NCBI RefSeq assembly: GCF_036231945.1
Contig: NZ_CP109599.1
Span: forward strand, 6,165,501 to 6,229,500
Source: Streptomyces sp. NBC_01429
Lineage (GTDB): Bacteria > Actinomycetota > Actinomycetes > Streptomycetales > Streptomycetaceae
Reading direction: 5' to 3'
Length of the DNA stretch: 64,000 nt
The notes beneath the pieces were generated by a model. It worked only from the letters and a program-made list of their open reading frames with translations. It had not been told where the DNA came from and searched no databases. This document shows positions 42,766-51,100 of this stretch, in pieces. Numbering within the stretch: the first letter of the stretch is position 1; each line of letters opens with the position of its first letter. A program made the position numbers and the translations under genes.

Positions 42766-43407
42766 TCACGCCCTCAGCAGCGCGTGCCGCAGGCCCCCGT
42801 CCCCGTACGGCACGTACAGGCCGATGCCCGTGGCCGTCAGCGCGCACGCGGTGGTCAGGGCGGCCGGGTCGCCCGGCGGGGCGGTCAGCCAGGACCAGAG
42901 GGGGGCCGCCGTGCCCGTGCGGCCGAGGAAGAGCGCGGCGCCCAGGAGGAGGACCGCCGGGGGCCAGGAGAGTTCCGCGCCGAGGACGGTCGCGCAGGCG
43001 AGGGCGAGGCCGGTCAGGGCGGCCAGGTTGCGTACCGCCACCTCCGGGCCCTGGGCCAGGACGTCCGGGGCCCCGTTGGCGGCCGGGGTCATCAGCCACG
43101 TACCGGCGCCTGCCACCAGCAGGGTCAGTACGCCGTACCGCGCGCGCATGCGGACCACTCGGCCGTTCGACAGGCGGTCCAGGTGGGGCATGGCCTCGTG
43201 CGTTCCCGCGCCGATCACCGTCGCGAGCGCGGCGGGCACCAGCACGGCCAGCGGGAGTGTGATCGGGGTGTCGATCCCCGTGCGTACGGTGCGGTCGCCG
43301 GCGAGCGCCGGAGCGATGAGGAGCAGTCCCGCCGCGGCTGCTGTCCGGCCGAGGTTGCGGGCGCGGGCGAAGAGGGGGAGGAAGCGCCATTCGGCGACGT
43401 GTTTCAT
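42766..43407 (-). CDS. Integral membrane protein of an ABC-transporter operon
   Basis: 213 residues, about six transmembrane helices (for example NLGRTAAAAGLLLIAPALAG and ITLPLAVLVPAALATVIGAG), no soluble domain and no recognised family motif. It overlaps the preceding permease gene by 4 bp (stop/start ATGA) and is last of the operon secreted protein-ATPase-permease-membrane protein. Most likely a second membrane subunit of the transporter. Confidence 0.82.
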   Translation of the reverse strand: MKHVAEWRFLPLFARARNLGRTAAAAGLLLIAPALAGDRTVRTGIDTPITLPLAVLVPAALATVIGAGTHEAMPHLDRLSNGRVVRMRARYGVLTLLVAGAGTWLMTPAANGAPDVLAQGPEVAVRNLAALTGLALACATVLGAELSWPPAVLLLGAALFLGRTGTAAPLWSWLTAPPGDPAALTTACALTATGIGLYVPYGDGGLRHALLRA

Positions 43408-44702
43408 CGGGGGAGATCGCTCTTCCGCAGTGCGCAGGTGGTGAATGCCTCGAAGCGGTCCGCCGCCCAGCGCGGCGGCAGCGCTTCGGGGGTCCGTTCG
43501 AGCAGTGCCGCCGCCTCGTCCGTACGCGCCACCGCTTCCGGGTCCGCCGCCGCGCAGCGGTCGACGTCGAGGAGTTCCTCGAAGAACTCCTGCCGGGTGG
43601 CGGCCATCCGGCCCGGGGCGAGATCGTCCATGCGGATCGCGCGGGAGCCGGGGGACGGTGCGCCGCCGACGCCTCTGGGTCGCTGTTCCAGACGGTCGAA
43701 GGAGGCCGGCGTACCGGCCAGCTGGCGGGCCACCGGAGTGAAGGTACGGGTGAGGCCGGGCAGCGCCCCGGCGAAGGCCGGGTGGACGCAGACGGTGATG
43801 GACCGGGTCTCGCAGGAGTACGTGAAGGCCGGGGTGGAGCGGGCGAAGTACCGGCCCTCCAGGGCCGTGGTCGCCACCGCTCCGGTGACCGTGACCGCCA
43901 GTGCCGCCGCGCCCGCGACGTACAGCGTCCGGGTCGGGCCGGCCAGGGCGAGGGAGGCGAGGGCGATCAGCGTGGCCGCGCCGAGCAGCCAGAGCGACTG
44001 GCGCTCGTACAGGCCCGGTTGCCAGGCATCGAAGACGCCGGGTTCGTCGATGAGGACGGGGAAGAGCAGGTAGTCCTGCTTGCCGTAGCGGCCCGACCCC
44101 AGCAAGTTGATCGTGTACAGCGCGATCGCCACCAGCGGGGGCAGCAGCCGGTACGGCAGCAGACGACCCGCGAGATGGCCGAGGGCCACGTTGCACAGCA
44201 GGCCCGCCGCTCCCGCCGTGACGACCAGGAGGCTGAACTCGCCGGTGGGGGAGGACAGGGCCGTGCGGATCACCACGGTCAGGACCACCCCAGCCTGCGC
44301 CACGAGGCTCCACACGGCCAGCGCGCCCAGTTCGGCGGCGCCGAACAGCCAGCCGCCACGGATCGAGAGCCGCCGCGCCGGGCCCAGGCCGAGGCGGTGT
44401 TCGCGCGATCCGGTGAAGGCGGCGAAGGCGCCGAGCACCGGGCCGGTCAGCGCGACGGACGCGTTCGCCGCGGCGAGGGTGCTCGGCCAGTACGCGATGC
44501 CCCGCGGCAGCGCGTGCCAGGTGACGCCGATGCCGACGCCCAGCAGGACCGGCACCAGCCATACGACGGGGGAGCGGAGCAGCTCGATGCGCAGGGCGAC
44601 GGTCCAGAAGCCCCGGGTGCCCACGGCCGGGGGGTGTGCGGCGTCCGGGGGAGCGGGGCGCGGGCTCCTCGTCGGCGGTCGCTCGTTGGCCGACTCAATC
44701 AC
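43404..44702 (-). CDS. ABC transporter permease with large extracytoplasmic domain
   Basis: 432 residues. About seven transmembrane helices within residues 30-290 (VVWLVPVLLGVGIGVTWHAL, SLWLLGAATLIALASLALAG and others), then ~140 hydrophilic residues beginning YFARSTPAFTYSCETRSITV and containing a Cys pair (SCETRSITVCVHPAF) likely oxidised outside the cell. The product ends at RKSDLPR. It overlaps the ATPase gene by 8 bp and the downstream membrane gene by 4 bp. Substrate unknown. Confidence 0.85.
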   Translation of the reverse strand: MIESANERPPTRSPRPAPPDAAHPPAVGTRGFWTVALRIELLRSPVVWLVPVLLGVGIGVTWHALPRGIAYWPSTLAAANASVALTGPVLGAFAAFTGSREHRLGLGPARRLSIRGGWLFGAAELGALAVWSLVAQAGVVLTVVIRTALSSPTGEFSLLVVTAGAAGLLCNVALGHLAGRLLPYRLLPPLVAIALYTINLLGSGRYGKQDYLLFPVLIDEPGVFDAWQPGLYERQSLWLLGAATLIALASLALAGPTRTLYVAGAAALAVTVTGAVATTALEGRYFARSTPAFTYSCETRSITVCVHPAFAGALPGLTRTFTPVARQLAGTPASFDRLEQRPRGVGGAPSPGSRAIRMDDLAPGRMAATRQEFFEELLDVDRCAAADPEAVARTDEAAALLERTPEALPPRWAADRFEAFTTCALRKSDLPR

Positions 44703-45453
44703 GCGGGCCCACCACCGTGTTGTATCCGCGTTCCAGCTCGGGGGCCGTCCCCGGGCCGATGACCCGCTCGCCCGTGAGCCGTGCCAGCGAGGCCGTGGTG
44801 CCCTCGTGGGCGATCCGGCCCTCGTCCAGCACGATGACGCGGTCGCACACGGCCGCGATGTCCTCGGTCAGGTGGGTGCTCAGTACCACCGCACAGGACT
44901 CGCCCACCGTACGCAGCAGTTCACGGAAGCCGGTGCGCTGGCCCGGGTCGAGGCCCACGGTCGGTTCGTCCAGGATCAGCAGCCGGGGCCGGTGCACGAG
45001 GGACGCGGCGATGCCGGCGCGTCTGAGCATTCCGCCGGAGAGCGCCTTGAGCGGTCGGCCGGTCTCCTTCTCCAGGCCGACCGAGGCGATGGCCGCGCGG
45101 GCCGCCTCGCGGACTTCCCGCGCGCCGAGTCCTTTGCTCCATGCCGCGTATTCGACATGGTCGCGGACGCTGAATGACGGCTGATAGCCGAAGTTCTGCG
45201 GCAGGAATCCAATGGAGGCCCGCAGTTGGGCCCGGTCGTACCGCCGGGCCGCCGACAGTCCGAGGACCGTCAGCGACCCGGCGGTCGGCCGGAGCAGTGT
45301 GCAGAGCGTTTCCAGCAGGGTGGTCTTGCCCGCGCCATTGGGTCCCAACAACCCTGTCGTTCCCTCTCCGATACCGAAGGAGAGGCCGTGCAGGATCTTC
45401 CGCTTTCCACGGCGCTGTTCCAGTGCGTGGGCCTCGACCACCCGCACGGTCAT
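44695..45453 (-). CDS. ABC transporter ATP-binding protein
   Basis: 252 residues from ATG read from 45453 with an AAGGGA immediately upstream; longer starts (GTG 45495) add a Thr/Ser-rich segment with no homology. Walker A LLGPNGAGKTTLLETLCTLL near residue 38, Q-loop GFLPQNFGYQPSFSV, signature ALSGGMLRRAGIAASLVHRP near 132, Walker B LLILDEPTVGLDPGQR and H-loop STHLTEDIA. The PQNFGY Q-loop is typical of MutF/BcrA-like antibiotic-peptide and gliding-type exporters. Second gene of the operon. Confidence 0.93.
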   Translation of the reverse strand: MTVRVVEAHALEQRRGKRKILHGLSFGIGEGTTGLLGPNGAGKTTLLETLCTLLRPTAGSLTVLGLSAARRYDRAQLRASIGFLPQNFGYQPSFSVRDHVEYAAWSKGLGAREVREAARAAIASVGLEKETGRPLKALSGGMLRRAGIAASLVHRPRLLILDEPTVGLDPGQRTGFRELLRTVGESCAVVLSTHLTEDIAAVCDRVIVLDEGRIAHEGTTASLARLTGERVIGPGTAPELERGYNTVVGPRD

Positions 45454-45490
45454 TCCCTTGCTCTCGTCCCCTGCCGTCCGGTCGTGTGTG

Positions 45491-45901
45491 TCAGCCACAG
45501 GAACGGATGTCGCGCGGTGAGGTGTCGTGGTGGTTGTCGTCGCGGGTGAAGTACGCCCGGGCGTAGTAGCCCCGCTTCGCCCCGCCGTCACATGTGCTGA
45601 CCTGGGCGTCGTACTTCTTCTTCGTCCCGGAGTCGGCGCTCTTGGCCGTCAGCGGGTCGGGGAAGTAGGACTTGTTCCACTTGATCTCGATGTGCAGGGT
45701 GCGGGTCAGGGCCGCGTCGCAGGTCGACGTCCCCCGCCCTTTCAGCAGTCCGTTCTTCTCGGACAGGGTCGGTTTCGGGGCGGAACACCCCGCCGGTCTG
45801 GCCACCGCCGCGGAGGCCGACGCCGCGGTGCTCACCGTCACCGCCGTCCCGCCGGCCAGCAGGGTCGTCAGGGTCCAGGCGGCAATCTTGATGCCCCTCA
45901 T
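45491..45901 (-). CDS. Small secreted cysteine-containing protein upstream of an ABC transporter
   Basis: 136 residues. A Sec signal peptide (IKIAAWTLTTLLAGGTAVTV) with AxA cleavage near residue 31 leaves ~105 residues with four Cys (in AGCSAP, TSTCDA, VSTCDG and the C-terminal RSCG) that could make two disulfides. Aromatic/basic segments are IEIKWNKSYFPDP and RGYYARAYFTRDDNHHD. No family recognised. GGGAG RBS. Only 37 bp separate it from the ATPase gene, so it is the first gene of a four-gene operon. Confidence 0.85.
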   Translation of the reverse strand: MRGIKIAAWTLTTLLAGGTAVTVSTAASASAAVARPAGCSAPKPTLSEKNGLLKGRGTSTCDAALTRTLHIEIKWNKSYFPDPLTAKSADSGTKKKYDAQVSTCDGGAKRGYYARAYFTRDDNHHDTSPRDIRSCG

Positions 45902-45932
45902 CTCACTCCCGGGATATTGGAGTTCGGGGGAA

Positions 45933-45945
45933 TTCGATTATCGAA
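45933..45945. promoter_or_regulatory. Dyad TTCGAT-T-ATCGAA upstream of the secreted-protein/ABC operon
   Basis: A perfect 13-bp palindrome (6-bp arms around one T), 31 bp before the ATG of the secreted protein, in a locally AT-rich patch. A second half-site TTCGAA lies at about 45956-45961. Position and symmetry suggest an operator, but no cognate regulator is adjacent. Confidence 0.5.
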
Positions 45946-46071
45946 CTCGTGAGCATTCGAACGCGATTTCCGAACAGGATCTCGATGTTCTTTTCCCCTT
46001 GCCGGCCATTGTCCCCTGCCCGTATTGCGGCGACGCGCATATCGCCTGATGTGCCGACTGATTGGCCGAAA

Positions 46072-47268
46072 TTACGGTGTTGGTGTCGATGTCGGCGAGG
46101 TGCTCGCGGCCGTCGCCAGGACGGGGCCCAGGTTCTCGTTGCGGATGCGCTGGTCCACGTAGAGCAGGTTCAGGACGAGTTGGGGGAACGTCGCCGTGAT
46201 GGCCTGGCTGATCACGCCGACGACGAGGGTGACGATCAGGTATCCGCCCAGGAAAGCGAGGAGTCGGGCGGGCGACACGCCGGACTCGTCGGTGGTGAAG
46301 CTCAGTTGGCCGGTGAGCATGCCCAGCACGTTGACGACCTGCTGGACGAGTGCTCCGGCCATGCCGGCCAGGAGGGCGCCGAGGAGCGAGACGCCGAAGA
46401 TCCGCCACCACGCGCCGCGCACCAGTTCCGCCGAGCGGCGCAGGGCCGTGACCGGGCCGCTGGACTCGATCACGGCCACCGAGGGGGCGAGGCAGAAGCG
46501 GGTCCAGAGCCAGACGGCGAGCGGCATCAGGGCGAAGGCGCCGAGGAATCCGACCGGCAGGAGCCACTTCGGTCCCTCGAAGGGCCAGTCTTCGGCGCCG
46601 GACGGGACGAACAGCAGGCCGACGCAGCCGAGCAGGAACAGGGCGGCCGGCGGCAGGGCGGTCAGGAAGGTCAGGAGGACGGCGCCCAGGACCGAGGGGA
46701 GTCGTGCCCCCGTTCTGCGGGCGACCTCGCCGATCGTGACCGGGCGCCCCAGGACCGCCTGCTGGACGATGACCGGGCAGGCCGTCTGGATCGCGGCGTT
46801 GGTGGCGGTCGCCAGCAGCACCCCGAAGAGCCAGAAGCAGGCGAAGGCGATCACCACGGGGCGGATCTCCGCCCACGGCGGCTCGGTGTCGCCCCGGTCG
46901 CCGAAGATCGTGCGCAGATGGTCGCCGACGGCCAAGTACGCGACCAGCGCGGCGCCCGCCATGGCCAGCGCGGCCGTCCCGTACACCGCCAGGGCCGTGC
47001 CGAGCAGCTGCTTCCAGTAGCGGCTGATGGTGGCGAAGGCGCCGCTGAGTATGTCGCTCGTGCGGAGCGGGCCGAGCGGTATCACGCCGGGCTTGGGAGG
47101 CGACGGCGGCGTCCAGCCGCCCCAGCCACCGTGACCGCCCCAGCCGTGCGGCCCGTTGCCGTACGGGCCGTTCCCGTGCGGCCCGTTGGCGTACGGTCCG
47201 CCTCCGCCTCCGCCCTGCCCCATACCGCCCTGCCCCATACCGTCTTGACCTGTGCCGCCCTGCGTCAT
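46072..47268 (-). CDS. Multi-spanning membrane protein, GPDPase-membrane-domain-like
   Basis: 398 residues. The first 50 are Gly/Gln/Pro/Asn-rich tandem repeats (GGMGQ, then GPYGNGPHG), probably disordered. Then comes a domain beginning GVIPLGPLRTSDILSGAFAT and about six helices with the motif AVIESSGPVTALRRSAELVR, as in the large actinobacterial family annotated as glycerophosphoryl diester phosphodiesterase membrane domain (PF10110-like); it has no catalytic domain. Start ATG read from 47268. Divergent from the SMR gene; no clear partner. Confidence 0.85.
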   Translation of the reverse strand: MTQGGTGQDGMGQGGMGQGGGGGGPYANGPHGNGPYGNGPHGWGGHGGWGGWTPPSPPKPGVIPLGPLRTSDILSGAFATISRYWKQLLGTALAVYGTAALAMAGAALVAYLAVGDHLRTIFGDRGDTEPPWAEIRPVVIAFACFWLFGVLLATATNAAIQTACPVIVQQAVLGRPVTIGEVARRTGARLPSVLGAVLLTFLTALPPAALFLLGCVGLLFVPSGAEDWPFEGPKWLLPVGFLGAFALMPLAVWLWTRFCLAPSVAVIESSGPVTALRRSAELVRGAWWRIFGVSLLGALLAGMAGALVQQVVNVLGMLTGQLSFTTDESGVSPARLLAFLGGYLIVTLVVGVISQAITATFPQLVLNLLYVDQRIRNENLGPVLATAASTSPTSTPTP

Positions 47269-47334
47269 CGCTCTGCCCCCGAGGTATCTCTTTATCTGAA
47301 CAACACACCGTATACGGCACCCGTTCGACCGTTT

Positions 47335-47372
47335 GTGTACGGTCGTACGTATCGATGCGTACACTCGTACAC
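47335..47372. promoter_or_regulatory. Two-tier inverted repeat, likely TetR operator for the SMR-TetR operon
   Basis: GTGTACG-gtc-GTACG (47335-47349), an 8-bp centre, then CGTAC-act-CGTACAC (47358-47372): 15-bp arms with only two mismatches. The right arm ends at the base before the SMR start codon. No RBS fits between, so the site overlaps the start region of a probably leaderless or very short-leader transcript. The natural binder is the TetR protein encoded second in the operon. Confidence 0.75.
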
Positions 47373-47693
47373 ATGGGATATGGACTGCTGGCCGCGGCGA
47401 TCGCGGCGGAGGTGGCCGGCACGACGGCCATGAAGTACAGCGAGGGCTTCACCCGGCTGTGGCCCTCACTGCTGACAGTGGCGGGCTATCTGCTGGCGTT
47501 CGGCCTGCTCGCGCAGACGCTGAAGACGCTCTCCGTGGGCACCGCGTACGCGATCTGGGCCGGTTCAGGTACGGCGCTCATCGCCGTCATCGGCATGCTC
47601 TTCATGAACGAGCCGGCGGACGCGGTCAAACTGGCGGGCATCGCCCTGGTGATCGCGGGCGTCGTCGTCCTCAACCTCGGAGGAGCCCACTGA
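47373..47693 (+). CDS. Small multidrug resistance (SMR) efflux protein
   Basis: 106 residues, four transmembrane helices. The essential charged residue is in helix 1 (AIAAEVAGTTAMKYSEGFTR), as in EmrE/QacC; helix 3 has the conserved GTAYAIWAGSGTALIAVIG and helix 4 LAGIALVIAGVVVLNLGG. It exports lipophilic cations by proton exchange as a dimer. ATG 47373 was chosen over 47355 because it fits the family N-terminus. Coupled to the TetR gene by TGATG. Confidence 0.95.
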   Translation: MGYGLLAAAIAAEVAGTTAMKYSEGFTRLWPSLLTVAGYLLAFGLLAQTLKTLSVGTAYAIWAGSGTALIAVIGMLFMNEPADAVKLAGIALVIAGVVVLNLGGAH

Positions 47694-48325
47694 TGACCCG
47701 TCGTTACGATCCCGAACGGCGCCAGCGCATCATCGACGCGGCGATCCGGGTGGTCGGGCGCGGAGGTATCGCCGGGCTGAGCCATCGCACCGTCGCCACC
47801 GAGGCGGATGTGCCGCTCGGCTCGACCACCTACCACTTCGCCTCCCTCGACGAGCTGCTGATCGCCGCCCTGCGGCAGGCCAACGAGGGCTTCGCGGCGG
47901 CCGTACGGGAGAGCGGCGCCTTCGCGGCCCCGGGGTGCGACGTCGCGGGCGAGCTGGCGCGGCTCACGGGGGAGTGGCTGGCCGGTGACCGTACCGGTGT
48001 GGAGCTGGAGTACGAGCTGTACCTCGCGGCCCTGCGCAGGCCCGCGCTGCGCCCGGTGGCGGCCGAGTGGTGTTCCGGGGTCACCGAGGCGCTCGCCCCC
48101 CGCACCGATCCGGTCACCGCGCGGGCGCTGGTCGCGCTGCTGGACGGGATCTGTCTCCAGGTGCTGCTGACGGGCTCGGTGTACGACGAGGCGTACGCGC
48201 GCGAGATGCTGGCGCGGGTGATGGCGGGTGCGGACGCGGGGGCGGGTGCGCAAGCGCGTGCGGATGCCGGACCAGGGGCGCGTGCGGGTGCCGGTCCGGC
48301 TTCCGGCGGTAGGTTGGCGGGATGA
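47693..48325 (+). CDS. TetR-family regulator of the SMR pump
   Basis: 210 residues. N-terminal HTH: RIIDAAIRVVGRGGIAGLSH followed by RTVATEADVPLGSTTYHFAS, the classical TetR pattern with YHF recognition-helix end. The C-terminal ~30 residues are an Ala/Gly/Asp repeat (AGADAGAGA) coded by a GGTGCGGACGCG-like slippage array. It is co-transcribed after the SMR gene, so autoregulation through the 47335-47372 dyad is expected. Confidence 0.93.
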   Translation: MTRRYDPERRQRIIDAAIRVVGRGGIAGLSHRTVATEADVPLGSTTYHFASLDELLIAALRQANEGFAAAVRESGAFAAPGCDVAGELARLTGEWLAGDRTGVELEYELYLAALRRPALRPVAAEWCSGVTEALAPRTDPVTARALVALLDGICLQVLLTGSVYDEAYAREMLARVMAGADAGAGAQARADAGPGARAGAGPASGGRLAG

Positions 48326-48561
48326 GCGTCCCGCCCTCCCCGTCCGTCCCGCCGACCGGGCCCGTACCGCCTCCCGGGCCCGAGATCACGTACGGCGAGT
48401 GCAGACAGTGCGGCACGCTGATCGCCGGTCTCGACGGGCGCTACAGCTGCGGGGTCTGCGGCTGGGTGAACCACCATTCGGAGGGGCACGGTCCGCTGCC
48501 GCGCGCGGAGGACGACGTCGATCATGTGGCCGGCGGCTCCGAGGGCAACCGGCTGAGCTGA
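48322..48561 (+). CDS. Small zinc-ribbon protein
   Basis: 79 residues. Proline-rich N-terminus (PPSPSVPPTGPVPPPGPE), then two Cys pairs, ECRQCGTLIAG and YSCGVCGWVNHH, spaced as a rubredoxin/zinc-ribbon knuckle, and an acidic tail. ATG 48322 overlaps the TetR stop (ATGA), so it is the third gene of the SMR-TetR operon. Function unknown; such ribbons often bind nucleic acid or protein partners. Confidence 0.8.
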   Translation: MSVPPSPSVPPTGPVPPPGPEITYGECRQCGTLIAGLDGRYSCGVCGWVNHHSEGHGPLPRAEDDVDHVAGGSEGNRLS

Positions 48562-48613
48562 CCGCGGGCCGCCCGTGCGGCCCGCGCGCCGCGCGCCCGG
48601 CACCTGAGACCGG

Positions 48614-48644
48614 TTGGCCCGCGCGGCGCCCGGAACGTTAGGTT
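48614..48644 (+). promoter_or_regulatory. Candidate dapD promoter for a leaderless message
   Basis: TTGGCC (48614-48619) and TAGGTT (48639-48644) with a 19-bp spacer; the expected start point falls on or next to the dapD ATG (48651). No RBS precedes that ATG. Confidence 0.45.
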
Positions 48645-48650
48645 CTGAGC

Positions 48651-49640
48651 ATGACCGAGAAGACTTCTCCCCGCACCACCGGCGCCGTCGCCGCCGGCCT
48701 CGCCACCCTGACCGAGGACGGCACCGTCCTCGACACCTGGTACCCGTCGCCCGCGCTCTCCGAGGAGCCCGGTCCGGCCGGCACCGAGCGGCTGACCGCC
48801 GAGCGTGCCGCGGAGCTGCTGGGCGAGGGGGCGGCCAAAGCCGTCGGCGCCGACGCGCGACGCGGGGTCGAGGTCGTCGCCGTCCGTACGGTCATCGCCT
48901 CCCTCGACGACAAGCCGCTGGACGCGCACGACGCGTACCTGCGCCTCCACCTGCTCAGCCACCGCCTGGTCGAGCCGCACGGCCAGAACCTGGACGGCCT
49001 CTTCGGCGTGCTCGCCAACGTCGCCTGGACCTCGCTCGGGCCGGTCCCCGTGGACGCGCTGGAGACCGTACGGCTCAACGCGCGCGCCGAGGGCCTGCAC
49101 CTTCAGGTGACGTCGGTCGACAAGTTCCCCCGGATGACGGACTACGTGGCGCCCAAGGGCGTCCGTATCGCGGACGCCGACCGGGTGCGGCTCGGCGCGC
49201 ACCTCGCCGAGGGCACGACGGTGATGCACGAGGGCTTCGTCAACTTCAACGCGGGCACGCTCGGCACGTCGATGGTCGAGGGCCGCATCTCCGCCGGTGT
49301 GGTCATCGGCGACGGCTCCGACATCGGCGGCGGCGCCTCCACCATGGGCACCCTCTCCGGCGGCGGCACGCAGCGCATCGTCATCGGCGAGCGCTGCCTG
49401 GTCGGCGCCGAGGCCGGAGTGGGGATCGCGCTGGGCGACGAGTGCGTGGTCGAGGCGGGGCTGTACGTCACGGCGGGGACGCGGGTCACGCTGCCGGACG
49501 GCCAGATCGTCAAGGCGCGCGAGCTGTCCGGCGCGAGCAACATCCTCTTCCGTCGCAACTCGGTCACCGGCGCCGTCGAGGCCCGGCCGAACAACGCGGT
49601 CTGGGGCGGCCTCAACGACATGCTCCACAGCCACAACTGA
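48651..49640 (+). CDS. dapD: 2,3,4,5-tetrahydropyridine-2,6-dicarboxylate N-succinyltransferase
   Basis: Succinylase of the diaminopimelate/lysine pathway, supplying the LL-DAP of Streptomyces peptidoglycan. 329 residues. The actinobacterial DapD N-domain is followed by a left-handed beta-helix of hexapeptide repeats: ADRVRLGAHLAEGTTVMHEG near residue 182, the conserved FVNFNAGTLGTSMVEGRIS near 198, and GSDIGGGASTMGTLSGGG near 222. It ends NNAVWGGLNDMLHSHN. Convergent with a DapA homologue. Confidence 0.96.
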   Translation: MTEKTSPRTTGAVAAGLATLTEDGTVLDTWYPSPALSEEPGPAGTERLTAERAAELLGEGAAKAVGADARRGVEVVAVRTVIASLDDKPLDAHDAYLRLHLLSHRLVEPHGQNLDGLFGVLANVAWTSLGPVPVDALETVRLNARAEGLHLQVTSVDKFPRMTDYVAPKGVRIADADRVRLGAHLAEGTTVMHEGFVNFNAGTLGTSMVEGRISAGVVIGDGSDIGGGASTMGTLSGGGTQRIVIGERCLVGAEAGVGIALGDECVVEAGLYVTAGTRVTLPDGQIVKARELSGASNILFRRNSVTGAVEARPNNAVWGGLNDMLHSHN

Positions 49641-49680
49641 TCACGCGCGGACGGGCGGTGGCCTGGCCCGCGTACGGCGG

Positions 49681-50658
49681 CTACACCGCCCGCGCCGCCG
49701 CCGTGAGTTCCGCGTACGCCCTCAGCAGCCCGTCGGCCGTCTCCCGGCCGGCGGGCCGCAGTGGTTCACGGACCGGTCCGGCCGGCCGCCCGAGCGCCCC
49801 GAGCAGCGCCTTGGCCGTGACCGTGCCCGGCAGCCCCGCGCCCATCATCGACTCCACCAGCGGCAGCGCCGCCTGATGCAGCCGCAGGGACTCGGCGCGA
49901 GCGCCCGTGTCGTACGCGTCGAGCACGGCCCGCAGCGGCCGGAGCGCGGCGTTGGCCACGGTGCTGACGAATCCGGCGCCGCCGACCGCGTAGAGGGGGA
50001 GGTTCAGCTCCTCGCAGCCGGAGTAGTACGCGAGCGAGGTGCGGGCGATCACCTTGGAGCTGCTGAACAGGTCGTACGCGCAGTCCTTCACGGCGACGAC
50101 CCGGGGGTGCGCGGCGAGCCGCAGCAGCGTCCCGGGCTCGATACGGGTGCCGGTGCGGGCCGGGATGTCGTACAGCATCAGCGGGACGCCCGACGCGTCC
50201 GCGATCCGCAGGAAGTGCGCCTCGACGTCCCGCTGCGGCGGGCGGCTGTAGTACGGCGCGACCACCAGCAGGCCGTGCGCGCCCGCGCGTTCGGCTTCGC
50301 GCGCCAGGGCGAGGGTGTGCCGGGTGTCCGCGCTGCCGACGCCGGCGAGGACGGCGGCCCGGTCGCCGACCTCCGCGCACACGGCCCTGACGAGCGCGGT
50401 CTTCTCGGCGTCCGTGGTGGTGGCCGACTCGCCGGTGGTGCCGCTGAGCACCAGTCCGTCGCAGCCTTCGGCGACCAGCAGGGCGGCGAGCGCGCGGGCG
50501 CCGGCCAGGTCCAGCTCCCCGGCGGCGGTGAAGGGGGTGACCATGGCGCAGAGGGCACGGCCGAAGGGGCGCGGGACGGTGGTGGCTTCGGCACCCGGGA
50601 CGGCGGGGTGCGGGGCGGTCGAGTGCGGTGCGTCGGAGTGCGGTGGGTCCGGGGTCAT
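49681..50658 (-). CDS. dapA: 4-hydroxy-tetrahydrodipicolinate synthase (DapA) homologue
   Basis: 325 residues, TIM-barrel aldolase. Substrate-loop GTTGESATTT near residue 72, catalytic Tyr in MLYDIPARTG near 162, Schiff-base Lys in VVAVKDCAYD near 190, and GCEELNLPLYAVGGAGFVS near 218. In true DapA this condenses pyruvate with aspartate semialdehyde; adjacency to dapD favours that, but streptomycetes carry several paralogues. The first 28 residues, with PHSDAPHSTAPHP repeats, are likely a spurious or disordered extension; a start near GTG 50574 is possible. Confidence 0.9.
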   Translation of the reverse strand: MTPDPPHSDAPHSTAPHPAVPGAEATTVPRPFGRALCAMVTPFTAAGELDLAGARALAALLVAEGCDGLVLSGTTGESATTTDAEKTALVRAVCAEVGDRAAVLAGVGSADTRHTLALAREAERAGAHGLLVVAPYYSRPPQRDVEAHFLRIADASGVPLMLYDIPARTGTRIEPGTLLRLAAHPRVVAVKDCAYDLFSSSKVIARTSLAYYSGCEELNLPLYAVGGAGFVSTVANAALRPLRAVLDAYDTGARAESLRLHQAALPLVESMMGAGLPGTVTAKALLGALGRPAGPVREPLRPAGRETADGLLRAYAELTAAARAV

Positions 50659-51100
50659 GGCCGCAGTGTCCGCCCGGTCGACCGTGAAGGTCCACTTAGA
50701 TCTTCTTCGGGTGAAGGCGTAGGAATGCTGAAGCGTGGCGGTGCGCGGACCGCTGTCGAAGAAGGGTTGCCGACGCCGTCGGTTTCCGGACAGGTTTCCG
50801 CGGTGGCTTCGGGCGGTTCGACCGGACGCTGATCGGGCGCCTGTTCGGCGTACGGGAGGATGCTCCTACGACGCGCCGGGCGAGGTTGGCTTCGACATGA
50901 GTACGCGTGCGTCGCGAGCGGTCGTATCGTACGGCTCAGTGGTGACCGCGACGCTGTGGACCCCGTGGCGATCCGCCTCCAGTGGATGACCGGGCCCCGG
51001 ACTGCCTGTGTGCCGCAGGTACTTCGGGGTAAGCGGGGTAGCCGGGGCAGGACTGTCAGTGGGTGCTGGTCCAATAGAGGACATGGGGGCATGGAGAAGC
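50659..51100. other. 442-bp region with no confident gene
   Basis: Lies between the divergent dapA homologue and the SMI1-like gene. Short open stretches exist (35 codons from ATG 50725, 30 codons from ATG 50897) but neither has a good RBS or recognisable protein. The 50900-51000 part is less GC-biased than coding DNA nearby and may be decayed sequence. AATAGAGG near 51073 could belong to the promoter of the SMI1-like gene. Confidence 0.4.

Noticed and set aside
45902..46049. Short plus-strand reading with CPYCGDAHIA resembling a zinc knuckle
   Set aside because: No start codon with RBS and no length for a domain; the region is better read as the promoter of the minus-strand secreted-protein operon.
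50725..50832. 35-codon ORF between the dapA homologue and the SMI1-like gene
   Set aside because: Poor RBS spacing, no recognisable motif, and length expected by chance at this GC.
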